Made by a program: the position numbers and the translations under genes
Assembly (NCBI GenBank): GCA_000181795.3
Contig: CM012955.1
Span: forward strand, 2,947,630-3,011,629
DNA from: Trichinella spiralis
Taxonomy: Eukaryota > Nematoda > Enoplea > Trichinellida > Trichinellidae
Length of the DNA: 64,000 nt
Direction: 5' to 3'
In this document: in pieces, positions 35,632 to 47,172 of the stretch
Layout of the letters: each line of letters starts with the position of its first letter
Numbering within the stretch: the first letter of the stretch is position 1
Notes under the pieces: generated by a model
Database searches by the model: none
What the model was told of the DNA's origin: nothing
What the model saw: only the letters and a program-made list of their open reading frames with translations

Positions 35632-38600
35632 ATGGACGGTGGCCGGCGAAATGATATGTCTGAGGAAGAAAATACCGCAAGAAAAGCTGTGGAGAAGAAT
35701 AAACTGAAATGGCGACGACGACAAAATACCTCTGATACTCCGGAGGTAGATCCTGTTTTCCCATCTGCAATCTCAGAAAGCGCTCCACATCGTATGCAAC
35801 CAAGACCCAGAAAATCATGTACAATAATGGGAACTGAACGCCATGATCTTTTCGGGCCCGGTATGTGTTCTCTCTCAATTTTTTTTTATTTAGCATACTA
35901 ATATAAATATTATTCAATCGCATTTTAGTACGCGAACTGTTTAAAGAAATTTTTGGATCCAGTGTAAATAAATTTGTTGTCCAGAATTGTGAAATTCCAT
36001 CAGGGCGGCGTACGCCGTTTGCATCTGTGCATAAACCAGGGCCTTCCAATTATCATGCCACGGTGAGTTTATTTTCCAGAATATTTATGTTATGAATTTT
36101 TGAAATGTCTGATTTTTTGAAATTACTGTCGGCCCTCAACATCGGCAGTATGTGCGTTCGGGCGGAACCTCGAATGTTGAATTAACGCGAATAGTTGTCA
36201 CTTCAATTCACACACCTCGCCACTGATGCTTTATAATCCTAGGCAACTGTCTGAAAGCTGCCAGGAATATTATCAAGGACCGTCTACTGATTTGCATTTT
36301 AAATATTTATCCCGTATTTATTTTTTTGTTCATATTTTTCAATTGGATTCAGTGTATAACAGTCAAAATCATCGGTGTGTTCTCGCTTGCAAAATTGCCA
36401 GAAATGGAGGGACTGTCCGACGCATCTTTCTTAAAAAACAGTGTAATGTAAAAACAAAACATTGAATATGTGACAGTAGTATTTATTTCATGCATTACGT
36501 GTTTACTCGAATTTTGCGTAAATCTCACGCAGTGTTCGACTCTGCTAGCATGAAAGCGGAAGTTCTGCACTTCCAGACATGTCTGGAGCGAGTGTCTGAA
36601 ATCGTTGAACCGGTTTTGCCGTAAGCTGACTTCCCGTTCTGTGCGCGCTAATGTTTTTATCTTTTTTCACTTTAGCATTAGTAGCGATTATTTAGTTTGT
36701 TCGGTTAAGTCGTAATCAGCACTATTATGGTGTGGAGAGTTTTGTCAGCGGAAACAACTTTGCACTGAACCTGCAGATCCACAGCATACATGCACACTAG
36801 GGTCTAAAAATAGAATTCATCTTTTCTGGCGATTTTGAAATTCACGAATGTTGAAGGCCAACTGTAGTTTTAATTATTTTATTTTTTTGCTCTGATCATT
36901 TATTTGCAAATGAAGATTTGTATTTTTCTACCTTCAACCAGATAGATAGGAATTAGAATAAATTTAGTATTGCTTATTTCAAAAGTGGTAATTTCTGCTG
37001 ATAAATGTAATTTACGTATTATGCTGCATGTATTGGATAATTTTTGATCGCACTTGTTGTTTGTAAATTTACATTATTCTTGTAATTTTGCAGGACCATG
37101 AATGTAGTAATGATTCGGAAATGAAGTCGAAGTCGAGTTTGTATTCCGGAAGTAGAACGATGGGGGAAACATGTGAGTGAGCTTTGAATGAAGCGGAAAT
37201 GCTTCAGTTGACTGATATTGTTGATCTGCTAATTGGGTTGGCTTTTGATGCTTCAGCTTTGAACGAGAGTGAATATGCCGAAGAAGTGATGGATGAAAAT
37301 TCAAAAGCCGCCGATAATCAAACAAGCAGTACGCAGTACAAGCTAGTGGAAAAGTGCCGCATACCTGGCGGGGGTTGTGACTTGCCAGCTTTTGCTGGTT
37401 ATGGCTATTGTATTTATCATACTCCACAAATGAAATTTATACAATGTCGGTATGATGCTGGAACTAGAGTGAACAGATGCCCGAATGGAGTTTCCGATGT
37501 GCGATTCGGGTAAAAGAGAATATTAGTACTTTTATTTGTTGCAGTTTTGTAATTTATGGAAAGATAAGCGAATTTTGTTTTAGCGTAATTTTAATGTGTG
37601 GTCTGTTTTATAGCCTTTGTGATGAGCATAAAATGGCGTTGGTGGAAATAGTGTTAGCTGAAGAAAGAGCTGCTAAATTGGAAGAAGGGGGATATGCGGA
37701 TGGAAGAAAGTTTCGTGCGTTTTTGCGTAGGCTGAAATTACCCACTTACAGCAGCGGATACGGAAGTAAGGAAATAATTTATTAAGGCAGCTGTAAGTTG
37801 GTTATATGCTAAAATAGGTATTATTTTCGCTAATTATATTTGTGAATCAATTTATTATTTAAGTATTAAAGATTATAAATAAATAATAACTGTGACTGTG
37901 GATAAATAAATTTATTTGTTTATTGTGTTGCAGCTAATTTTGACGATTCGTTCAGTACCGATTCGGATTCGGAGACTGAAGATGGGGTTTCCAAATGCGC
38001 TACGCCAGATTACGATTATAGTTCTGTCCTTGATGATAATGAACCATTGAGGTGAGCGCATGTTTTCAATTGTATTTTATTTGTTTTGGGTTGTTGGGAT
38101 AGATATCATATTTATCAGTTTTTGGTTTTACTGTTGTACTGTTGTTTGTTCATTTTCACATCGATTCTGTTGTAATTGAAAAAATGCAGCTGTCTTGGAA
38201 TTGCAAATGTGAAAAAATTGATACGAATTATCCATGATGAGAAAGGCACGAAAAGGAATCGGTTGATGGACTATCTGGAAATAGCGCTACTGGCAGAGCA
38301 GCAGAGAAAAGAAGCGCAAAAACAATCTGCAGGTCCGATTTCAATTATTAATTCGATATTGTTGAAATAGTGTTGATTGAATTTTTCTATTTTAGACAGA
38401 ACTCCAGTTGAAGATGATGAGTGGGAGGTATTGGTGATTTCAGACGATTCAGTTGATGGTGATGATGTTGATGATGATGATGATTCGAAACCTGATAAGG
38501 ATTTCGAACCCAATGAATTGTCTGTTCAAGGGAATGAAAATGTTGAAATTTGTTCTTCGTTTGGTGAGAATAATTTGCCACAACAGAGGTTGGTTGATTG

Positions 38601-40019
38601 ACATGTATTTTATTTCATCATTGCCTTAAAGTTATTATTCTTTTTTATATTTGCGTTTGTTTCGCTGCATGAAGTTGTGTTCATTTTCATTTAGAAACGA
38701 CACTGAATTTGAATCATCTTCAACAACATCCTGTGGCACGACTGCTTTGCCTCACGTAAATTTCTCTGGGACAGGTGCTTATAAATTATTTATAAAATGA
38801 AGACATTCATTAATGTGGAAGTTGCTTTTCAGATTCGTTTGCAGATAAAAATGAGAACCTCTCAGAAAAGTGCGTACAGCCCAATTATGCAGGTTCGCTT
38901 TTTTTCAATGAACTGTACGGTTCTGATCAGTTTATTCATCCAGATCTTCATCCTGAAATGGAGCAGGTAAATTTCAGTTGTCCAATTAGATGATGATTTC
39001 AGAAAGACAAATATTAATAATGATTTTTATCTTGCGAAAATTGCTGTCATGCGTAATTTTTAAGCATTTCCCAGTTTTATTGCATTTTGTAAAGCGAAAT
39101 GTTGCGCGATTCATTTTGATATTTATGCGATATAGTGGAATAATAATAATTTCAACATTTCCAATTTGTTCGCTGTATTTGAAGGCTGATTACGTGGGTA
39201 CTTTTGCGGGCAAGCGAACATCGCAACCGTTGTTGTCGTTGATCGGAAGAAAAAGAATCCCACCGCTCGACTGGAATACTTACTACCGCCACGCTAAGAG
39301 GCTGGTAAGGAAAAATCAGAGTATCTTCGTGGTATATGTATTGATGTATTTTTGTAGAAATGATTTTTCATTAACTGAAAGGCAGGAAATATTTACTGTC
39401 AGAAATATTATGGCTAGATGTGAAATAGGTTGAAAGGGATGATAATTTTTGATTTCTAATTTAGAAAATCATAAAAAATGACATCGATGATTGTATAAAG
39501 AAGCTGCTTGCTTTGAGACAAGAATGTGTAGAGAAGTTCATTTTTGAAGAATTAACCCGCGGTGGTGGTGATGGTGGCGGTTTTGGTCTTGGTGGTGATA
39601 ATGTGAACTGTGGAACTACAGTATGTGATAATTGAAATTAAACTGAACATATGTATTTTACTTCAGTGATGTGTTGTTTATCTTCAGCAGAGTGGTAGAA
39701 ATGCAAGATCATTTTTGAGCGACAAATTTCAATCAAATCGAATTGTAATTTTCAAAAAAAAAATTTTACAGCTTGGTTTTCTTTTAAATTGATTTGCTGT
39801 GCTTCTTTTAGGGGTCATTGATTGTTCGAGCAGTCTCTTGTTTGGTGGAAGATTATTTGGTAACTTTTAATGTAATTTTTGATTGTTTTTTGACATTTTT
39901 CTATTTTTCTCTATTTTTAGGAACCACTTTTTGAAATACGAGCTCTGAACGGTGACGTTTTTAAGTCCATTGTTCTCGATCTTGTGCAATTTTTAATGCG
40001 CCGTTATGAAGAGTTGTAA
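35632..40019 (+). CDS. KANSL2/INO80D-family zinc protein (chromatin complex subunit)
   Basis: Fourteen phase-consistent exons: 35632-35860, 35929-36062, 37094-37172, 37257-37509, 37614-37765, 37934-38051, 38190-38332, 38396-38588, 38695-38774, 38833-38966, 39185-39304, 39465-39620, 39812-39859, 39921-40019; 645 residues. Exons 4-5 encode the family's Cys/His module: KCRIPGGGCDLPAFAGYGYC-IYH, then FIQCRYD...RCPN, then LCDEH. In INO80D and KANSL2 the same arrangement reads GY-FC-I-H...KQC-Y...RC-N...C--H. These proteins are nuclear subunits of the INO80 remodeller and the NSL histone acetyltransferase complex. Exon 6 has an acidic STDSDSETEDG stretch like KANSL2, exon 8 is very Asp-rich, and exon 12 has a Gly-rich run. 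I cannot decide between the two names. Exon 11 uses a poor acceptor (TATTTGAAG). Confidence 0.75.
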
Positions 40020-40399
40020 TTTTTTGAATGTTTGTTCCACGAGTGTGCATTTCGATAGTTCATCACAGTCACAGTGAGCATTTTTGAAAATTTTCCAATA
40101 TCTATCTAGTACATGAGAAAGTAATTACGACTTATAAGTTTTTTTTGGCGTTGTTTGGCGCTAATTTTTGTCTGTTATTCATTGGGTCTGGATGAATGAT
40201 GGTGGAGGTGAATTGAGTAAACTGCTGGTGAGTTGCTTTGGACGTTGTTTTCCGTGCCGCGTTTATTTATTTGATTGATACAGTTTTACAAATTTGAGAA
40301 TTTTAGTATGACAGTGATCAAATGGGCATTTTATTTTGAAAGCTTCAATATAAATTGAAGTCGTACAGTTGCAATTGTGGGGAAGTTAATATTTTGTAG

Positions 40400-40634
40400 G
40401 CGTTTTATAGTGGGAAAGAACAATTGGAGACGTGTTATTCAATTGATCATTGCAGACTGACTGTATTGATTGATATTGATGCCCGTTGTCCAAACCTGGA
40501 ACAGTATTTTGAACAGTTTATTCAACGTGCAATGGTTGAAATTCACGACGTTACGAAATCGTATTCAACAAGCAATAAAAATGAATTATTACAAGATATC
40601 ATAGAAGATGTTTCAGCGTCGATGTTGGATGAGG
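40400..40634 (+). CDS. Candidate exon, unrecognised
   Basis: An open segment between a TTTTGTAG acceptor and a GTTTGC donor. It encodes about 78 residues with helix-like, acidic composition (QYFEQFIQRAMVEIHDV, LLQDIIEDVSASMLDE). It lies 380 bases after the stop of the KANSL2-like gene on the same strand. It may be an alternative 3' exon of that gene or part of another gene. No following exon was found before the second kinase. Confidence 0.35.
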
Positions 40635-41039
40635 TTTGCATAATTTCACGACAAATTTTTTGTTAACAATTAATGATGATTTTTTTGATCATTTTGAATC
40701 TTAAGCAGCAACAACAATATCATGTCCATTGAAATATTACTTGACATTGCTGTGAATTTGAACATGGGGAATGTAATTTTTTTTTAATTGATAAGTAAAA
40801 GAATTGATGAAGAAGTTATTAATTTAATATTGAAATGGTATACTTATAAGTACGGTATACTTTAAAATGCACTCAAGCAATGTTAAGTATTTTAAAGGGT
40901 TAGATTAAACAATTGAAAGCTTTAAAATACACGTGTAATAAGTTAATAAAATGAGCGGTCAGATTTAAAGTGAGTTCAGTTTGGTAAAAAGTTTCTCGCG
41001 AATCGGTATTAAACGCTTCTGTCTCCATTGACATCACTG

Positions 41040-42222
41040 ATGGGCAGAAATAAGCAATCATTGTCAGCAAATTCAAATTCACTAAGCGAATTGCGAATGA
41101 TGGTCAAGACTCAGAAATGGTCAGTGCAGAGTGAATTGGGAAGCGGCGTCTCAGGTGGTGTTTTCTCAATAAAAATGGGACATCTGTTTCGTAAAAAGAC
41201 CTATGCATTGAAGGTAAGCAGTCGAACATTGCCTCACTAAGATGCAAATAAATTAAATAATAATTCTTTTATATAAGTAAAATAAGCCATGTTTGATTTA
41301 TCATATATATATATATATATATATTGTAATGTTTTTTATTAAATGTTAAACATTTCCATCTTCTGCTATTACACACACCAATGCGCTAGAATATTTGACG
41401 CAATTGTACATTGTTTGTTTTGAAAAAATTGAAATAAATGTATTAATTTAGGTTATTACAGACAAGAAAATGTACGAAAAGGAACGAGATGCTTTGAAGG
41501 AATTGAAGAATATTTCTCATTTTCCTCAGATGATTCAGTGCGGATCAGGAATGAAATATCATTTTATTGTGATGAACATTCAGTTGTGCGATGTGAAGAA
41601 AATGTTGAGTTTGATGAAAGAGAAGAAATTCAGTATTACAACGGCTACAAAAGTGTTCAAAGAGTGTGTTGAAGCGTTGTGGGTGATGCATGAGAAAGGT
41701 CTGTTGCATCGGGATGTGAAGCCCGCGAATATTTTGATCAGCTTGGACGGCAAGCGAGTTCTGCTCGCCGACTTCAGCCACAGCACTAAGTATTTGCCAG
41801 GCGAACGTGAAAGCTTCACGTCACGATTCGTTGGAACGCCCCTTTACGCTTCGTTGAATGTTCATTATTGTTATCAAGCAGCTCCAAGGGACGATCTGAT
41901 ATCGCTGTTCTACAGTGCCGTGGATATGCTCGGTCTGTTGCCGTGGATTCATTGCAATAATAAAATGGAAATAGTCTGGAAAAAGCAGCATCAGCTGAAT
42001 TTTCTCAGAGCCTTGCCGTTCAATTATCAGCAAATTTATTTCTATTTGTCCAGCTTAGCACAACACAAGTGTCCACGTTATGATTACCTGATTTCACAAT
42101 TGGATGCTGTAATTGAGAGACACTCTTCTTCTACGGTGAATTTCAGTTATGATTGGCAAAAGCAAGATGTGGCGATTGAAGAATGCGGAAAAGAAATTTT
42201 GAAAAAAATGAAAAAACACTGA
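41040..42222 (+). CDS. CK1-group protein kinase, divergent (copy 2, DFS instead of DFG)
   Basis: Exons 41040-41213 and 41452-42222 join in phase 0 to give 314 residues. It is a clear paralogue of the kinase at 26,056-27,194, with the intron at the same place after YALK. It keeps the glycine loop (GSGVSGGVF), the ATP lysine, HRDVKPANIL (about 41,705), GTPLYASLN and PRDDLISLFY. The DFG motif reads DFS (41,770-41,778): the metal-binding Asp is kept but the Gly that allows loop movement is Ser. The enzyme may still be active with altered control, or may be weak. The frame is open throughout and the rest is conserved. A (TA)n run lies in the intron. Confidence 0.85.
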
Positions 42223-44566
42223 CCGTTTGGTTAGTGGAAATGGATGTTCTCTTTGCTGTTCGTACTTTTTTACCTTCAATGAGACGGCAACTGTTATCAT
42301 AATTTATTAATTAACAATAATTCTACCCATCCGTTCTGGATCATTTTGGCTGAGAATTTATTTTCACTTTTAATGTTTACGAAAATTCAAAATGCATTCC
42401 ATTTTTGTCATCATCATGTATTAATTAATTAATTTATTTATTTATTTATAATATAGAGTGCTCTTGTTTTTATTGAATAATGTAGTGAATTTCAATTTAA
42501 TACAATTTCGATTTAGTGAAAAATTAGAAATACTTCCGTCTTCTGTATTCAGTGTTCTTTTTCCATCTGAGCGACTTGGCTTCAAGTGAGATCATATTAC
42601 TGTTGCTGATTTCATTCAATTATTAATTATGAAATGAATAACATGGAAAATAAACTAATATTCATGACAATGCTGAGTGTTGGATATTTTTTGTAAAAAA
42701 ATATTTATGCTTCAATACGCACGTGTATTATTTGCAAATTAGAAATTATCGCTGCTCTTGATTAATGATTAGTTGAAATCGACAATATGCAAATTTATAT
42801 GCGAGTAGTATTTGTTTGCTTTGGTGCTTCATTTCAAATAATTGTTGCCTGACGGTGTGCGGCTACTGAAGAATGGCCATTTTACTGATAATAAGTTCGA
42901 TGAAGATCTACAGAGCAGAATTGTTGTTGTTGTTTTTTTTCTGATTTTTATTGTTATTTCTTGAAAATGATTCATCATCATAATTTACTACAGTTACACG
43001 AAAAGAAGATGAACTTCAACGAGCAGAAGACGTCGATTTGGATAAGGTGAACTTATTTTCCATTATATCGTAATTGCTTAAAAATATAACAGCGCATACA
43101 TATCTGTTCTGTAGTTTGTTAAAATCACTTATTAATACGTTCAACTAAACGACTGATTGTGGTTGATTGGAAATTTGTTTTAGGTGTTCAATGATTAATT
43201 ACAGTAGTCTATTCTAAATGGGGCGTATGTAAGATGTTCTAGTGATATAGATTAATGGCCATTTTAATTTAAATTTTTAATGTTATTTTGTCGAAAAAAT
43301 GTTGAAAGTTGTTTTTAGAAAGAACGTAATTCAGAGTTAAGATTTAGTACGGTTAGGTTAGGTCGAATAACGAACGCTACGTGAAGTTGTTTTTCGTTTA
43401 TGCAAAGTATTGTCTCTTTTTAAACGCTTGTGTTACCAACAACAGAGCGTTTGTTTACTTGACTGACGTGCAAGCAGAAGCGATAGATTACCACCACTTT
43501 GTGAATTTTATTTATAATTGTTACAGTACTTTCAAAATGATAATAAAGTTTAAATCAGAAGAAACTGAACAAATTATCTATGAAGGTGGAATTTAAATAA
43601 TAATAATAATAATTTGAACAGAGATATTAAATAGCAGCATAATACAATCGATAATTCTAATTAAAATCAACTTATATTAATTAATGTAATTAATTTTACT
43701 TCAAACTGTTCAAACATGTCTATTTGTTTATGTTTGCTTTTATTTCTTTCAATGTAACTGCTCTGTACATTATTTCTATAATTTTTGTATTTTCAAACCC
43801 TTGAAAACGAGAATGGAAAAGAAAGAAAAGAATTGTAGCACTTCGTATAAAAATACGAACATACAGAAATACCAAACATTAGTACTTTATTATTATTTTT
43901 GTAGCTTAGGAAAATACATACATAATTTTGATGAAAACTGCGGCATATAATTAATTTTAACTGTGCAATAAGGCTTTCTGATATTGCTGCATGTCGATAG
44001 CTGGGTAGCAAACGCCGACTGCTCTGAACCACATTCCACTCAACAACATTCATCTATACTAATTCGAACAGTGTTAAAAATGGAAAATGCTCTCAAACGT
44101 TTAGAAAATACTTAAAATTTATTTCAGAAAAAAAAACAATAAGAATTGATATTATGTTTCTTGTTCGTAAATGCAGATGTATTTATTTTGAATTCAATAA
44201 ACATCAAAACACGGGGTGATTATAGAACATACGATGATACGATATATATATGTATAATAACAACACGTATCGAAAATCACAGAATCATAGGAACTGTTTG
44301 AAGAGGAAGAAATTAATGGGATAACGAACGTTTCTGACTATCGTCAGTTGCTTCTTGGTCTTCTTCCGCTTGAAAATGTAGCGGTAGCGCTTCAATTACT
44401 GCACTTATCGGATGCGATCAAACATCGCAGTTTCTTCCAAGAAAAAATCGCATCTATACGCTTTGCCAATCAAGTATTGCACAATGCTTGTATTCTTTGT
44501 TGCCTTTTGAAATTCACCACCGATGAATGAAGTATTCATTAAAACCAACAAGCTTCACCAAAACAG
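42223..44566. other. Intergenic stretch
   Basis: Mostly AT-rich without recognised genes. A possible micro-exon at about 42,995-43,047 lies between a CTACAG acceptor and a GTGAAC donor. An open frame at 44,348-44,530 (VALQLLHLSDAIKHRSFF...) looks protein-like but I do not recognise it; it lies just beyond the Tigger relic and might belong to it or to another transposon. Confidence 0.4.
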
Positions 44567-45510
44567 CTATGTCTTCGAAGCTGTGGAGAACCATGTTCTT
44601 AGCTGACGTTTGTTGGAAGCTATGGAGAACCGTGTTCTTAGCTGACGTTTGTCGGAAGACGTTGGAGAATTCTTCTTCTTCTTCTGTGGCAAGTTCGAGT
44701 CCGAGCTTTTCATATACAATTTTTTGATAAATTCATCAGAAGTTCCTTCTGTGCATTCATATACATCAAGTTCATCGTCAATGGCAGCGTAGTCTTGCGC
44801 ATTTATTACATCGTCAGTAACGAGATGACGTTCTGAAACGGCCGTGTGTAGGGTAACCAATTCATTTATGCAAACGACGTTGTCATCCTGTTCAGGAATC
44901 GGATCTTCAGCGCTGCTTATGCCTGAGAGTTGGAAACATTTTATAATTACTTCTGCATCAACTTGATTCCACGACTGGCTGATCCAGCGAACTGCATCGA
45001 GAACGGTAATGCGGGAAGAAAATTTATACGCATGTTTACATGTTTCCGCATTCACCAAAAGACTTTGAAGTAGGTGCGAGCAATATTTACACTTGAACTG
45101 TCGTAAGACACCAAGATCCATCGATTGCCAACATCGGACGTGGACTTCGCTGGCAAAAATTCTTTGACAGTTCCACATTCAGATGACTGGGCGCATTATC
45201 TAGCAAAACTAATAAAACCATTCTGTGTTGTCGACGCATGGCAGCATTGACTACTTTCAACCATTCTACAAAAATCTCTGCAGTCGTCTACGCACTTTTG
45301 TTGTATTTCCACGTCACAGGCAGTTTAGACAAATCAACTCGAGCATGCCTGAATGCACGTGATCAACTCGACGTTGAAGAATTGATCAATTTAGCCAGGT
45401 TTACAGGTTTCACTGTATTGAATACCATTGTAGTACCAACAAATATCACCATTTTTCCATTTTACTCGGAACCAACCATCTATCTCTATAAAAGCAAGAA
45501 ACCTTCTGCT
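44567..45510 (-). mobile_element. Tigger/pogo-type DNA transposon relic
   Basis: The reverse strand encodes pieces of a DDE transposase of the pogo/Tigger group: LSKLPVTWKYNKSA, then TTAEIFVEWLKVVNAAMRRQ, then the second catalytic Asp in LLDNAPSH (about 45,190-45,215), then QSMDLGVLRQFKCKY with the third Asp (about 45,115), and ITVLDAVRWISQSWNQV. The family cuts and pastes at TA sites. This copy is dead. An in-frame stop sits at the Trp expected after KYNKSA, the frame shifts between the LLDNAPSH and QSMDLG blocks, and the N-terminal DNA-binding part is badly decayed. The C-terminal 200 codons are still open (44,567-45,178). I found no clear terminal inverted repeats. Confidence 0.8.
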
Positions 45511-47134
45511 TGATTAAAATCTTTTATGTTTACAGTAATGCTTTAATACCTACTTGCGTTGCTACTAATTTCTTCTACTGTAGTCAACTGGGCAAAGTCG
45601 GCACTGCGAATCAAAGACCGTGTCAGGATGTAGACATGTTGCTATGCTTTCAGTGCGGTACTTTCCTTCATCCAATTACTAAACTAAAATACAATTCAAT
45701 ATAAAATGCTTCAATAACTGTTCAGTCAGTGTAAATTTACATGAAATTCAAAAAATATCTCTTTAAAACGTAAAAAAACAAAGCATAGAAAATATTTCTG
45801 AAAAGTAAATTCAAAGAAAAACTGAAAAAAGCAATAATTTATCATTCAGAAAATGACCAAAATTATCAAAATTAAAGAAACTGAATATTGTAAATTTACT
45901 AAAACGTTTAAGCAGGCAGGCATGAATTTGTTGAACAATTTTATAAAATGGACAAATTTACAAAGGGAATAAGATGTTCGAAAAAAATTCTTACGTCGAG
46001 GTTTCTGCCCACACATCCATGTGGACAATCGCAAATGTATACGCCGTCGTGTTGGACAGGACATTCGCCATGCTGTTTGGGTTCTGAGATTGATACGTCC
46101 TGCTACCAAAAGCATGGGTATATATATATATATATTGTAGTGCGTAGTTAGTATAGTTGAAATTTCTGCATATGATATTCCATCGGGAACATTATCTTCC
46201 ATATATAGAAATATGATGACTTTTAACATGCTCATCCAATATCCAGCGTACTTGATCGACGGTTACTCATCATCTGGATAGGAAATAAAAGACGCAAATA
46301 GGACGTAATTTTGACATGATATGCTTCGCCCATCAAAATATGGAACCACAGCACCCATATAATATGACTTTCAATAAATTCCCTATTTAATCAAAATAGG
46401 GATTCCACTTGCAGCAGCGGTCGGAGTCAACGCATCTTCAACAAGAAAATGCACCGACTGACTGCTGGCAACAAATTTCAACTATAAATACTTCCAGGAA
46501 GTGACCTACATTTGAGAAAATCAATATCAAATTTCTATTGGTCGGTTTTGAAATGTTCGAGGGATTTTCAAGAAATGCCACTGCTTCGTGGCACAATTGA
46601 TGAACAAATTGTTCGGATGAAAGCTTTCAAATTTTTCAACAGCAAGCTTCAGAAATGGAAATAAAAATATTAAATAAAAAAAAATTTAGGGTGTAAACTT
46701 CAGAGCTCGAAAACGCAATAGTTCGACGATTTTCTTTGAGAGGTGTTGAATTTTACCAGCATGGTCGATAAAGCAATTTATCATGATTAGCTTTTTAAAT
46801 GTTATTTCTGATTTCGCTGCTGCTGAGTAAAATCCACGCGTAACACCATATTATTATTATTATTATTATGTTTTAGGGAATATTCAAATTGCTCACATGC
46901 TTTAATAGATGAACATATTTATGATTTGTCCTGCGTCCATGCTGTTATTATTGTTTCGGGTGTTTGCTATACGGCGACGATTTTTAAACAAACGCTAGAT
47001 GCAGCATTATTTTTTGTCAGCTAACAGTCTTGCTAATCAATGCGCAAATGCGCCGTGAAGCAAATGCATTGCCATGCGCGTGATCACATTGATGGATGAA
47101 AAGAAATTTAGAACATTTTTGCGCATCTCATTAA

Positions 47135-47172
<38 letters not shown>

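Noticed and set aside
44348-44530. Open frame VALQLLHLSDAIKHRSFF... on the + strand
   Set aside because: It looks protein-like, but I cannot place it in a family or find splice partners. It may be transposon debris next to the Tigger relic.
45948-46151. Short ORF with several Cys residues (HPCGQSQMYTPSCW)
   Set aside because: It ends in a TA repeat, has no clear splice context, and the Cys spacing fits no module I know.
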